Positions 26,863 through 36,384 of a DNA stretch of 64,000 nucleotides are shown here, piece after piece. The notes below the pieces were generated by a model that was given only the letters and a program-made list of their open reading frames with translations, ran no database searches and was not told the DNA's origin. How positions within the stretch are numbered: the first letter of the stretch is position 1; every line of letters begins with the position of its first letter. Location of the stretch: positions 310,001 to 374,000 of the forward strand of contig CAVPSA010000025.1 in NCBI GenBank assembly GCA_963707905.1, read 5' to 3'. The position numbers and the translations under genes are program-made. The stretch comes from DASXKD01 sp963707905. GTDB lineage: Bacteria; Actinomycetota; Actinomycetes; Streptosporangiales; Streptosporangiaceae.

Positions 26863-28476
26863 TCAGCCCGGCGGCGAGCTTGCCCCGGTCACATCGGCGA
26901 TCTCGGCCGGCCAGAAGGCGGGCAGGGTGGCATAGCCCGGCGGCTCGGCCTCGTCGTCGACGTACACGTTGCCGATCCCGTCCCTGGCGGCATCCGCGGC
27001 GTCGGCACCGGCCCCCTGTGCGGTGCCCGCGCTTATCACCGCGGAGAACCGGCTGGAGGGGTAGCTGGCCAGCCAGGACGGGAACGTCTCGGCCTGGAAG
27101 CGCGACTGCGGCCCGGCGAACACGCCGAGAATGTCGCTGGCCGGCAGGTAGCAGGACGACGATGCCGTCACGGCCCCCTGGTCCAGCATGACGATGCCGC
27201 CCAGGGCATGCACGAAGGCGTAGAGCGCCTGGTAGTAGGGCACGCCCGAACACGCCGTGGGTACCTGGTCGAGCATGACACTCGGCGTGCCGTACCACAG
27301 CCGGGCGTCGAGGACCTCGGCCTCGACGACGGCCAGCGGTGTGCTCCCATAGCCGGTGGCGATGTAGTACAGCGGCAGGACGCCCGCACGGCGGAGCGTG
27401 TCGATGACCGGTGGCCAGGCCGGGTTCGGGGCGTCGGCAGGCTTGCCGCCGCAGCCCGAGCCGGTGCCGTCCGGTGCGCAGATGTCGACGACCGACGCCC
27501 GGACGGCCGGCACGCCGGCGGTGACCTGGGCCCAGGCGGGGGAGTCCGTGGGGGCATAGAGGGGAACGAGGATGCGCTGCGGCGCCGTGCTGGCCGGGGG
27601 AAGGCCAGCCACGTCCGCGACCTCGGCGGGCCAGAAGGCGGGCAGCGTCTGGTAGTTCGGGTCCGGCTCGGGCTCATCGTCGATGTAGATGTTGCCGATC
27701 CGGTCCGCGGCGGCGGCCGCGACATCGGTGCCGACCCCCGAGGCGCTGGCCTGGCTGATCGTCGCCGCGAACCGGCTCGCCGGATAGGCGCGCATCCACT
27801 GGGGGAATTTGCGGCCCTGGAAGCCCGCCGGGCTCAGCCGCACGCTGCTGCTGGTCGCCGGGCCCTCGAACACCTGGAGGATGTCCGCTGCGTTCATGTA
27901 ACACGACATGCCTGAGGTGACCGTTCCCGGGCTCAGTTCGACGGTGCCGTCGTTGGTGACGCTCTTGACGTACTTGTAGAGCGGGCCGTAGTAGCCGGAC
28001 TCCAAGCCGCACGAGGTCCCGGCCTGGTCGAACATGAAGCCGATGCCCCTGCCGTACCAGCCCACCGCCGCGGATACCTCCGATTCCACGGTGGCGAGGG
28101 AGAAATCCGGGCTGCCACCCGCGTCGCCATAATCGGTGGCGATATAGACAAGCGGCTTGATTCCAGCATTTTGCAGTGCCGCGATCTGCGTCGCCCAGGC
28201 CGGCGGTGGCTGCTGTTTCCATGGTGTGCCATCACATCCGGAGCCGGATCCATCGGCAGCGCACATATCCACGATGGCAGCGCCGACGGCGGGGGCGTTC
28301 CCGGTGACCAGATTCCAGATGGATATGCCCGGATAGGCGTAGAGGGTGGTGATGATGTGCTCGGAGGACAGCAGTCCGCCGGTCTGCCCGGCCGCTGTTG
28401 CCGCAGGTAGCAGCGGCGATGCAGGCAGTATCAGGATCGCCGCGACGGCCAGGGAGGCCAACCTTGGAACCCGCAT
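26863..28476 (-). CDS. Secreted protein with two spherulin-4-like domains
   Basis: 537 residues; ATG at 28476 chosen because GAGGAG lies just upstream and the signal peptide (MRVPRLASLAVAAILILPAS) starts there. Two homologous halves (about 35-290 and 295-535) each start with a strand like TTLYAYPGISIW or VPLYAPTDSPAW, continue with VDMCAADGSGSG/VDICAPDGTGSG and a YIATDYG/YIATGYG strand, and end with IGNIYIDDEPEP/IGNVYVDDEAEP and LPAFWPAEVADV. This is the spherulation-specific family 4 barrel, related to GH135/GH114 enzymes that cut galactosaminogalactan. The acidic IDDE motif is kept in both. The polysaccharide target here is unknown. Confidence 0.75.
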   Translation of the reverse strand: MRVPRLASLAVAAILILPASPLLPAATAAGQTGGLLSSEHIITTLYAYPGISIWNLVTGNAPAVGAAIVDMCAADGSGSGCDGTPWKQQPPPAWATQIAALQNAGIKPLVYIATDYGDAGGSPDFSLATVESEVSAAVGWYGRGIGFMFDQAGTSCGLESGYYGPLYKYVKSVTNDGTVELSPGTVTSGMSCYMNAADILQVFEGPATSSSVRLSPAGFQGRKFPQWMRAYPASRFAATISQASASGVGTDVAAAAADRIGNIYIDDEPEPDPNYQTLPAFWPAEVADVAGLPPASTAPQRILVPLYAPTDSPAWAQVTAGVPAVRASVVDICAPDGTGSGCGGKPADAPNPAWPPVIDTLRRAGVLPLYYIATGYGSTPLAVVEAEVLDARLWYGTPSVMLDQVPTACSGVPYYQALYAFVHALGGIVMLDQGAVTASSSCYLPASDILGVFAGPQSRFQAETFPSWLASYPSSRFSAVISAGTAQGAGADAADAARDGIGNVYVDDEAEPPGYATLPAFWPAEIADVTGASSPPG

Positions 28477-28680
28477 GATCTCCTCGGCCGGGCCGGGCCG
28501 GCCCGCGGCCGGCTCCATTCGTCAGATGACCGCTCATCTTATTAGGCCGGCCGCCGGGCCGATGCCTTTATATTCGCCGGTCACGTGAAAATCTTGGCGG
28601 CTCGGAATATCCTCACCGATCCGCTGATAAACCGATTTGCGCAGTACCGGGACTTGTCACACGGGGACGGGAATGGCAGG

Positions 28681-29391
28681 TCAGGGGAGCTTCCAGTCGA
28701 TCGGCGGTGCGCCTTGCTGCTCCAGCAACTGGCTGGCGCGGCTGAACGGGCGCGAGCCGAAGAACCCCCGGTCGGCGGAGTTGGGACTGGGATGGGCCGA
28801 TTCGATCAGCGGGACACCGTCGAGCAGCGGCGCGAGGCTGCGCGCATCCCGGCCCCACAAGATCGCGACCAGCGGGGCATGCCCGGTCCCGTCCGGGCCG
28901 GGCCGGGCGGCCAGCGCCCGGATGGCCTGCTCGGTGACCTCCTCCCAGCCCTGGCCGCGGTGCGAGGCGGGCTGGCCGGGCCGGACCGTCAGCACCCGGT
29001 TGAGCAGCAGCACCCCCCGCTCGCTCCACGGCACCAGGTCACCGGTGGACGGCGCCGGGTAGCCAAGGTCCTCGGTGTACTCGCGGAAGATGTTGAGCAG
29101 GCTGGGCGGCAGGCGCCGCACCGTCGGCGCCACCGAGAAGCTCAGGCCTACGGCATGGCCGGGTGTGGGGTAGGGGTCCTGCCCCACGATGAGCACCCGG
29201 ACCGCGCCGAACGGCTGGGTGAAGGCACGCAGCACATTCTCGCCCGCGGGCAGGTAGCGGCGGCCCGCGGCGAGTTCGGCGCGCAGGAACTCCCCCATGG
29301 CGGTGATCCGCCCCGCGACCGGCTCCAGCGCCTGCGCCCACTCCGGATCGATGATCTCCCGCAGTTCTCGTCCCGCCATGGGCAGCACCAT
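28681..29391 (-). CDS. ung: Uracil-DNA glycosylase, family 1
   Basis: 236 residues, normal for the family. It removes uracil from DNA, the first step of base excision repair. All signature motifs are present: GQDPYPTPGHAVGLSF (water-activating Asp), LLLNRVLTVRPGQPASH, and HPSPNSADRGFFGSRPFS (catalytic His loop). The ATG at 29391 gives the full frame; the Met at 29379 is an alternative and neither has a clear ribosome site. It is a housekeeping gene inside the glycan island, with no obvious operon partner. Confidence 0.95.
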   Translation of the reverse strand: MVLPMAGRELREIIDPEWAQALEPVAGRITAMGEFLRAELAAGRRYLPAGENVLRAFTQPFGAVRVLIVGQDPYPTPGHAVGLSFSVAPTVRRLPPSLLNIFREYTEDLGYPAPSTGDLVPWSERGVLLLNRVLTVRPGQPASHRGQGWEEVTEQAIRALAARPGPDGTGHAPLVAILWGRDARSLAPLLDGVPLIESAHPSPNSADRGFFGSRPFSRASQLLEQQGAPPIDWKLP

Positions 29392-29489
29392 AGCCCAGCG
29401 GCTGCCGCCATGATCGGCCTGCGCAGGGGACCGGGCCGTGCCGACCGGCCCGGTCCCGAGCCCTTGCCGCAGGCCTGCCCGGTGCCGGC

Positions 29490-31268
29490 CTACTTCAGGC
29501 CGAGCTCCGAGTAGTTATACATGCCGTAGTACGACTGGACGAACACGTTGGTGAGCTGCGGGCTGCGGTACAGCAGCGACTTGGCGTACACCTCGGGCAG
29601 GATGCCGGCGTCCTTCATCACCTGCATGTCGATCTTGCCGGTGTAGCCGTTGCGGGTCGCGGGGTCGTTGGTGACGGCCATCTTGGCTATGTCGTTGTTG
29701 ACGACCGGGTCGTTCAGCTCCTCGACGTTGTAGTTGCCCGCCGGGCTGATGGTGTCGCCGGCGGTGATGAAGTCGAAGAAGCCGTACCCGTCCGGCCAGT
29801 CCGGCGCCCAGCCACCGAAGTCGATGCCCAGGTCGTGCTGGTGCACGTACTTCGGCACGCCCGCGAAGTTGGCGTAGTAGGTGCCGGTCGGATACCCGTG
29901 CAGCGTGGTCTTGATGCCCACCTGGGACAGCGCCTGCTGCAGCGCGGTCGCCGCCGCGACTTCCTTGGGCCGGTCGCTGCGGTAGGCGATCCCGGTGGTG
30001 AACCCGTTCGGCTGCCCGCACAGCTTGAGCTGCGCCTTGGCCGCCGCGGGATCCCCTTGCGGCTTGCTCAGCGCGTCGTACAGGTCGAAGCTCTTGTGCC
30101 CGAGGACGTTCGGCGGCGACACCGTGGACGCGATCGCGCCACCGGCGACCGGGCCGCCGTAAGCGGTCTGCAGGTTCACCTTGTTGGCCGCGTACTCGAT
30201 GGCCATCCGGCAGTGCACGTTGTTCATCGGCGGCACCACCGTGTTCAGGTAGGCGTACCAGAGGAACCCGCTCACCGGGTCGTCGGACGAGGCCTTCAAG
30301 GAGGGGGTGGAGAGGATCTTCGCCCGCGCCGCCGCCTGCACCCCGGTGCCGGCCATGTCCACGTTCAGGTCACCCGCGATCAGCCGGTTGTCGATGTCGT
30401 TGGCGTTCATGTTCATCGTCACGACGATCTTGCTGACCAGCTGCTTGGCCTGCGGGTCGGTCGCCGGGTTCCAGAACGTGTTCGGCACCAGTGTGAGCTG
30501 CTTGTTCAGCTGGTAGCTCTGGAACTTGTACGGCCCGGTCGACCAGGGGTGCAGCTGGTAGTTCGCGCCGGTGTCCTTGTTCGGCGGCACCGGGGCCGTC
30601 TGCGGGATCGCCGTCACGTAGTTGAAGTCGGCGAACGGGTGCGCCAGGTGGAACACGATCGTCGTCGGGGTCGGCGTCTGGACGGCCTTCAGCCCCATGA
30701 TGTTCTTGGACCGGTCCTTGTACGGGCCCGGGTACGCGGGCTTCTGCGGTGCCAGCAGCAGCGGGAAATACGACGGGCCGAGCGGGAACAGCGTCCGGTC
30801 GAAGGTGCGCTCGACGGCGTACTTGACGTCGGCCGAGGTGACCGTGGTGCCGTCCTCGAACTTGACGTTGGACTTGATGTGGTAGGTCCAGGTCAGCCCG
30901 TTGTCAGACACGGCGCCCGGCGCGGTCGCCAGGTCGGGCACGGCCTTGAGCCCGCAGGACCCCGGGCAGGCCGCGTAGGTCATCAGCGGCATCGTGTACA
31001 GCCGGGAGAAGTTCCACATCATCGCGTAGTAGGTGTTCCCCGGGTCGGTCGAATCCGGGGTGCTGCTGTTGCCGAAGTAGATCGTCCCGCTGGTCTTCTT
31101 ATTCGACGGGTTGACGACCTTGGTGACCGCGGCGTTGAAACCAGCGGAGCCTGACGAGCCACCGCCGCCCCCGCCACCGCCGCTACTGCTGCCGCCACCG
31201 CAGGCGGCCAGCGCGAGCGTGGCTACCGCGCCGACCGCGGCCAGCCCCATGAATCCGCGTCTGGGCAT
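29490..31268 (-). CDS. ABC-transporter substrate-binding lipoprotein, family 5 (peptide/glycan type), orphan
   Basis: 592 residues from ATG at 31268 with GGAGG upstream. The N-terminus combines twin arginines (PRRGFMGLAAV) and a lipobox (LALAACGGG, Cys near 23), suggesting Tat export and lipid anchoring, then a Gly/Ser linker. The body matches SBP_bac_5 proteins: TWTYHIKSNVKFEDGTTVTSADVKYAVERT, WSTGPYKFQSYQ, and DFGGWAPDWPDGYGFFD near the C-terminus. Ligands are oligopeptides or, in some cellulolytic species, oligosaccharides. No permease or ATPase genes are adjacent. Confidence 0.88.
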   Translation of the reverse strand: MPRRGFMGLAAVGAVATLALAACGGGSSSGGGGGGGGSSGSAGFNAAVTKVVNPSNKKTSGTIYFGNSSTPDSTDPGNTYYAMMWNFSRLYTMPLMTYAACPGSCGLKAVPDLATAPGAVSDNGLTWTYHIKSNVKFEDGTTVTSADVKYAVERTFDRTLFPLGPSYFPLLLAPQKPAYPGPYKDRSKNIMGLKAVQTPTPTTIVFHLAHPFADFNYVTAIPQTAPVPPNKDTGANYQLHPWSTGPYKFQSYQLNKQLTLVPNTFWNPATDPQAKQLVSKIVVTMNMNANDIDNRLIAGDLNVDMAGTGVQAAARAKILSTPSLKASSDDPVSGFLWYAYLNTVVPPMNNVHCRMAIEYAANKVNLQTAYGGPVAGGAIASTVSPPNVLGHKSFDLYDALSKPQGDPAAAKAQLKLCGQPNGFTTGIAYRSDRPKEVAAATALQQALSQVGIKTTLHGYPTGTYYANFAGVPKYVHQHDLGIDFGGWAPDWPDGYGFFDFITAGDTISPAGNYNVEELNDPVVNNDIAKMAVTNDPATRNGYTGKIDMQVMKDAGILPEVYAKSLLYRSPQLTNVFVQSYYGMYNYSELGLK

Positions 31269-31456
31269 GAGATAAACGCCTCCACCGTGTTTATCGACCG
31301 GACCAGGCCGGTATTGACCGAACGGCTCTTGCGCGGGCGCCCTAATCAGCGGCCCGCAGCCGGGGAAATAGAAATCATGACTGCATGAAAGAATGGCAGC
31401 CAGGACCGATCCGGTAGTCGCGGCGGTGGAACCCGGCAGCGTGCGGGCGTACAGAA

Positions 31457-32617
31457 ATGCCCGCGCGACGCTTCCGGTGCTGTTACCTAATTGCTATGTT
31501 CGTTATGCGATGTGATTACCCTCGTTACTCCTCCGTGACGCGATCAGATCACCTTCCTGGTTACGATGCGACAGTGGCAGGCACGCAGGCAAGCAATTCG
31601 GGACTCGCCGAAAAGCCGCAGCATCCCGCCATCGGAGGAGCAGCCGCGGGACCGTTGACGCGGGTCCGGTTCAGTCGTGACGACCTGTTGCTGACCCGGT
31701 TCGCCGAGGCTCCGGCGCCGCTCGTCGAGGTGTCGGCCGGGCTGCTCGAAATGCGGCGGCGGCCGGCCGTCCTGTCCCGGTGGGCCGTCCGCGCGAGGCG
31801 TGCCTTCCCGGCGACCGCCCGGCCACTGCTGGACCTGGTACCGCCGGCCGTGCCGTCGCCGACGTTCGTGGATCCGCCGGTGCCGGACCTGGAGGAGGGC
31901 CTGGAGATCGTCCGGGCTACCCCCGCACGGGTGGTGGCCGGGGAGGTCGCCGCGTGCTGGCGCGGCCCCGGCCGCCCGCCGCCCTGGCTCCGTGCCCTCT
32001 CCGGCGGCGAACCGGAGGCGATGGAGATCGTGGTGCGCGCGCTGCGTGACTTCTATCTCGCCTGCGTGGCGCCCTGCTGGCCGCAAATCGTCGCGACGTT
32101 CCGCGCCGACGTGGCGGAACGGATCGGTGTGCTGGCGACCGGCGGCCTGGCCGAGGTCCTCGGCACGTTGCACGAGACCCTCACCTGGCGGGACAACTCG
32201 CTGGAACGATCGTGGCGCACGGGCGACTGCTCGCTCGACGGCCAGGGCGTGCAGTTGCTCCCGTCCATGCTGTGGACCGGGCCGCCGCTGTTCGCCGACC
32301 ACCCTCCGGAGGCCGGCGGCAACGCGCTCATCTACGCGGCCCGGCCGGCGGTTCCCGCCGATGAGGCCGGCCAGTCCCATAACCTGGCCGGGCTCCTCGG
32401 CCAGACCAGGGCCGCCGTGCTGCGCGCGCTGCGGACCCCGCGCAGCACCACCGAGCTGGCCGCCTGTGTCGGCACCAGTGCGCCGTCCGCGTCGGAGCAT
32501 GCCACCGCGCTGCGGGCCTCCGGCCTGGTGCAAACGGTGCGGCGCGGTCGCAGAGTGAACCACTCGCTGACCCCGCTCGGCCGGAGCCTGCTCAACGGGA
32601 ACCTCAACGCGCACTGA
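31457..32617 (+). CDS. ArsR-type winged-helix regulator with large N-terminal domain
   Basis: Up to 386 residues. The C-terminal 75 residues form an ArsR-like winged helix (GQTRAAVLRALRTPRSTTELAACVGTSAPSASEHATALRASGLVQTVRRGRRVNHSLTPLG). The preceding 250 residues belong to the DUF5937-type region common in actinomycetes and begin at LTRVRFSRDDLLLTRFAEAP (base 31655). The true start is unclear: the long N-terminus before 31655 is unlike the family, and TTG at 31655 with GGAGGAG about 14 bases upstream or GTG at 31574 may be used. The target is unknown. It stands divergent from the substrate-binding gene at 31268, which it may control. Confidence 0.75.
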   Translation: MPARRFRCCYLIAMFVMRCDYPRYSSVTRSDHLPGYDATVAGTQASNSGLAEKPQHPAIGGAAAGPLTRVRFSRDDLLLTRFAEAPAPLVEVSAGLLEMRRRPAVLSRWAVRARRAFPATARPLLDLVPPAVPSPTFVDPPVPDLEEGLEIVRATPARVVAGEVAACWRGPGRPPPWLRALSGGEPEAMEIVVRALRDFYLACVAPCWPQIVATFRADVAERIGVLATGGLAEVLGTLHETLTWRDNSLERSWRTGDCSLDGQGVQLLPSMLWTGPPLFADHPPEAGGNALIYAARPAVPADEAGQSHNLAGLLGQTRAAVLRALRTPRSTTELAACVGTSAPSASEHATALRASGLVQTVRRGRRVNHSLTPLGRSLLNGNLNAH

Positions 32618-32622
32618 GCTCT

Positions 32623-32641
32623 AAACTTTCCGAAAGTTTCG
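32623..32641. promoter_or_regulatory. Double GAAA-N-TTTC palindrome upstream of GH30, site 1
   Basis: AAACTTTCCGAAAGTTT (32623-32639) is a perfect palindrome around a central C. It overlaps a second perfect palindrome, CGAAAGTTTCG (32631-32641). It begins 5 bp after the stop of the ArsR-like gene and 330 bp before the GH30 start. Palindromes of the CGAAA-N-TTTCG type have been described upstream of Streptomyces xylanase genes. Confidence 0.65.
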
Positions 32642-32675
32642 AGCATCGCGCCGCCGCTGCAGCCGTTCGCGACTG

Positions 32676-32684
32676 GAAACTTTC
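32676..32684. promoter_or_regulatory. GAAA-N-TTTC palindrome upstream of GH30, site 2
   Basis: GAAACTTTC, 44 bp after the first site, so the two centres are about four helical turns apart. The remaining 32685-32969 spacer holds no gene I can support, only the GGAGGA ribosome site before 32970. Confidence 0.6.
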
Positions 32685-32969
32685 ATGGCCGCTGCGGATG
32701 TCTACGCTGGCAGCGACCTCATGTGGCCCAGGCAGGTTTCCGCCGAAAGTCTATCTGGGCTAGCGTCGCCATCGGCGCGGCTGGCTCGCCAGTTGGGCCG
32801 GCCCGCCTGCGGCGCGAAGGAGGCGGCGATGCGACACCTGCCCCGGCTGCCCGGTTCGCGGCCACCGGGTCGCCGGCGCCCTGGCCGCGTTCTGCCGTCC
32901 CGCCGTCCTGCACGGCGGCCTACTCGCTGACCAGCTCCTGACCGTCTTCTCATGCATAACGGAGGAACC

Positions 32970-35038
32970 GTGGCTCATCCCCGCACCACGAAACCGTTTT
33001 TCCGGCGTGCCCGGTTGCTGGCCGCATCCGGGGCCGGTGTGCTCACCATGGCCGCAGGCGGGCTCGTGGCCAGCGCCGGCCCGGCCGCCGCCGCCGACAC
33101 CGCCACCATCAACGGAGCGACGACGTTCCAGACGATCACCGGGTTCGGTGCCTCGGAGGCATTCGGCGAGGCGCAGACCGTGATGAACGCCTCCTCGTCC
33201 GTCCAGCAGCAGGCGCTGAACGACCTGTACAGCCCGACGTCCGGCGCCGGTCTGACGATCCTGCGGAACTGGATCAGCGCGGACTCGGGCAGCACCATCG
33301 AGCCGAACAGCCCCGGGGGACCGAACGCGGCGCCTGCCTACCTGCCGATGTCCCAGACCAGCCAGGACGCCGGGCAGCTCTGGTTCGCCCAGCAGCTCAA
33401 GGCGGACTTCGGCGTGACCAACGTGTTCGCCGACGCCTGGAGCGCCCCGGCGTTCATGAAGACGAACGGCTCGGCCAGCGGCGGCGGGGCGGTATGCGGG
33501 TCGCCGGGCGCGACCTGCTCCTCCGGCGACTGGCGGCAGGCATACGCGAACTACCTCGTGCAGTATGCGAAGGACTACGCGGCCGCCGGGGTGCCGCTGT
33601 CCTACATCGGCCCGGAGAACGAGGCCAACCTGTCCACCAGCTACGACAGCATGCAGATGAGCCCGTCGCAGACGGCGAATCTGCTGGACGTGCTCGGGCC
33701 GACCCTGGCGTCCTCGGGGCTGCCGGTCAAGATGGAGTGCTGTGCCACCGAGGGCTGGGACTACGCGCAGCAGTACGCCGCCGCGATCGAGGCGGACCCG
33801 ACGGCGCTGGCCGACACGTCGGTCTTCACCAGCCATGGGTACACCGCCGCGCCGGCCACGCCGCTGGGCGGCTGGTCCAAGCAGGCCTTCCAGACCGAGT
33901 GGTCCACGTTCGAGAGCTGGGACCCGGCCTGGGATGACGGCACCGACGCCTCCGGCCTGACCTGGGCGCAGCACATCTACCAGGGGCTCACCGGCGCCGG
34001 CCTGAACGCGTTCCTGTACTGGTGGGGAAGCACCACCCCGTCGGAGAACGGTGACAACGAGGGCCTGATCCAGATCAACGGCTCCACCGTGACCCCCTCG
34101 GGCCGGCTCTGGGCGTTCGCCAACTACAGCCGCTACATCCACCCCGGCGCCGTCCGGATCGCCGCGGCAAGCTCCAGCAGCGGCGTCGACATCTCGGCGT
34201 TCAAGAACACCGACGGGACCGTGGCGATCGTCGCGCTCAACACCGGGAGCAGCGCGGACCCGATCACCTACTCGCTGTCGGGCACCGGCACGCCGAACGG
34301 GGCGGCCGTAACGCCGTACCTGACCAACTCCTCCAGCGACGTCGCGGCGCAGGGTGCGCTCAGCGTCAGCGGCGGCTCGTTCACCGCGTCGATACCGGCG
34401 CGGTCGCTCGTCACCTACGTGGCCGGGACCTCGGGCTCGGGCGGCGGGAACACCGTCACGGTCACCAGCCCAGGCAACCAGACCGGCGCCGTGGGGACGG
34501 CGGCCAGCCTGCAGGTGCATGCGAGCGACTCGGGCACCGGGCAGACCCTCAGCTACAGCGCGACCGGGCTGCCCGCGGGCCTGTCCATCGCATCGGGCAC
34601 GGGCTGATCTCTGGCACGCCAACGGCGGCCGGGACGTCCACGGTCACGGTCACCGCGACCGACGGCACCGGGGCGTCCGGGTCGGCGACGTTCACCTGGA
34701 CCATCTCGGGCTCCGGCGGCGGCACGTGCAAGGTCACCTATGCCACGCAGAGCCAGTGGGCCGGCGGGTTCGTGGCCGGGGTGACCATAGCCAACACCGG
34801 CACGTCCCCGATCGACGGCTGGACGCTGAAGTTCACCTTCCCCGGTGACCAGAAGATCACCAACGCGTGGAGCGGGACGGAGACGCAGAGCGGGGAGAAC
34901 GTGACGATCACCAACGCGAGCTACAACGGCACGATCGCGCCGGGCGGGAACACCTCGCTCGGCTTCCAGGGCACCTGGACCAACAGCGACGCCGTGCCGA
35001 CCGCGTTCACGGTGAACGGCACCGCGTGCCCGGCCTGA
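32970..35038 (+). pseudogene. GH30 glycosidase (xylanase-like) with C-terminal CBM2, one frameshift
   Basis: GTG at 32970 follows GGAGGA. The product is a signal peptide (ending AAAAD), then a GH30 barrel plus beta-sandwich (about 45-480) with IGPENEANLS (acid/base Glu, about 215) and FQTEWSTF (nucleophile Glu, about 308). After an Ig-like module the frame meets TGA at 34605-34607. Moving by one base at about 34603 continues the same module (LISGTPTAAGTSTVTVTA) and a full CBM2 ending at 35038. A missing G in a GGGG run explains this. The catalytic domain itself is complete, so a CBM2-less enzyme could still be made. It may be a sequence error. Confidence 0.85.
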
Positions 35039-35078
35039 TCTCGTCGGCTGCCTGATCCGCAAGCCGCGGCACGGATCC

Positions 35079-35107
35079 CCGGCGGGCCTGGTCCCCAGGC
35101 CCGCCGG
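35079..35107 (+). terminator. Perfect 13-bp hairpin after the GH30-CBM2 gene
   Basis: CCGGCGGGCCTGG, loop TCC, then the exact complement (35095-35107). Outer bases (CACGGA / TCCGTG) extend the pairing. It separates GH30 from the following GH5 gene. Confidence 0.8.
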
Positions 35108-35157
35108 ATTCCGTGGCAATGGAGCCGGCACCGGCCGGAATGACCTACCTTTCCCGC

Positions 35158-36285
35158 ATGAGGCGGATTTGGCTGCTCTGTGTGGCGGCCGCGGTCGCGT
35201 GCGCCGTGCCGGCCTGTTCATCGGGCGGTGCCCCCGTCCCGGGACCGGCCAGCCCCGCAGGTCATGGGCACAGGCACAACACCGCACCCCGGCTGCACGT
35301 GTCGGGGAACCGGCTGGTCAACTCCCACGGCAGGCCGGTGGTGCTGCACGGGGTGAACAGGTCGGGCACCGAGTTCCTGTGCGTGCAGGGCCACGGGATC
35401 TTCGACGGCCCGACCGACCAGGCGTCGGTGTCCGCGATGAGGTCCTGGGGGATCAACGCGGTCCGGATCCCGCTGAACGAGGGCTGCTGGAACGGTGAGC
35501 CCTACGTCAGCCCGGCCTACGCGGGCGCCAGCTACCAGAACGCGATCAAGGCGTACGTCCGCCTGCTCAATGCCAACGGCATGGTCGCGATCCTGGACCT
35601 GCACTGGAGCGACGGCCGCTTCCCGGTGCACTGCCTGTCGGCGGAGGCCAGGTGCCTCAAGCCGATGCCCGACCAGGCGCAGGCCGTTCCGTTCTGGACG
35701 TCGGTGGCGAACACGTTCAAGGACAACAACGCGGTCATTTTCGACCTGTTCAACGAGCCGTTCCCGGAGCGGGCCGCACACAGCGAGGCGGCCGGCTGGC
35801 AGTGCTGGCTGCACGGCGGGACCTGCCCGGGGATCGGCTATCCCGTGGCCGGGATGCAGTCGCTGGTCGACGCGGTCCGCGGTACCGGCGCCCGCAACGT
35901 GATCCTGCTCGGCGGCCTGGCCTACGCCAACGACCTCACCGGGTGGCTGGCCAACGAACCCGCCGACCCCGAGCACAACCTGGCCGCGTCCTGGCACTCC
36001 TACAACTTCAACGCGTGCTCCAATCTGTCCTGCTGGACCAGCGAGGTGGCCCCGGTGATGGCGCAGGTCCCCGTGGTCGCCGGCGAGATCGGCCAGAACG
36101 ACTGCGCGTCCGGCTACATCACCGCGCTGATGAACTGGCTCGACGCACAGTCGTCCAGCTACCTGGCCTGGGCCTGGAACGCCGACTTCCCCTGTGCCTC
36201 GGGCCCCTCCCTGATCACCAGCTACGCCGGGACGCCCACGCCTTACGGCGCGGGCTACCAGGCCCACCTGCGAGCGCTGCGCTAG
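35158..36285 (+). CDS. GH5 glycosidase, membrane-anchored lipoprotein
   Basis: 375 residues from ATG at 35158, preferred over upstream ATGs (35113, 35140) because MRRIWLLCVAAAVACAVPACSS is a clean lipoprotein signal with the Cys at about 21. The GH5 domain (about 45-375) has DLFNEPFPE (acid/base) and VVAGEIGQNDC (nucleophile), and is clearly related to 23778 and 25635. One difference is a shorter LHWSDGRFPVHC loop in place of GAYTGPSxGCSSAQ, which borders the substrate cleft. Together the three paralogues give cellulose-bound, free and cell-bound forms of one activity. A strong terminator follows. Confidence 0.9.
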   Translation: MRRIWLLCVAAAVACAVPACSSGGAPVPGPASPAGHGHRHNTAPRLHVSGNRLVNSHGRPVVLHGVNRSGTEFLCVQGHGIFDGPTDQASVSAMRSWGINAVRIPLNEGCWNGEPYVSPAYAGASYQNAIKAYVRLLNANGMVAILDLHWSDGRFPVHCLSAEARCLKPMPDQAQAVPFWTSVANTFKDNNAVIFDLFNEPFPERAAHSEAAGWQCWLHGGTCPGIGYPVAGMQSLVDAVRGTGARNVILLGGLAYANDLTGWLANEPADPEHNLAASWHSYNFNACSNLSCWTSEVAPVMAQVPVVAGEIGQNDCASGYITALMNWLDAQSSSYLAWAWNADFPCASGPSLITSYAGTPTPYGAGYQAHLRALR

Positions 36286-36311
36286 GGCGCCTGCCGTTAG
36301 CAAACCGCCAG

Positions 36312-36344
36312 GGCTGGCCCGGCCGCGGCGCGGCCGGGCCAGCC
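36312..36344. terminator. Bidirectional terminator hairpin
   Basis: GGCTGGCCCGGCCG, loop CGGCG, CGGCCGGGCCAGCC: a perfect 14-bp stem between the plus-strand GH5 (stop 36285) and the minus-strand peptidoglycan-binding gene (stop 36385). Confidence 0.85.
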
Positions 36345-36384
36345 GTCACAGAGCCCGCGCACCCGGGTCGATCGCGTGGCGAGC

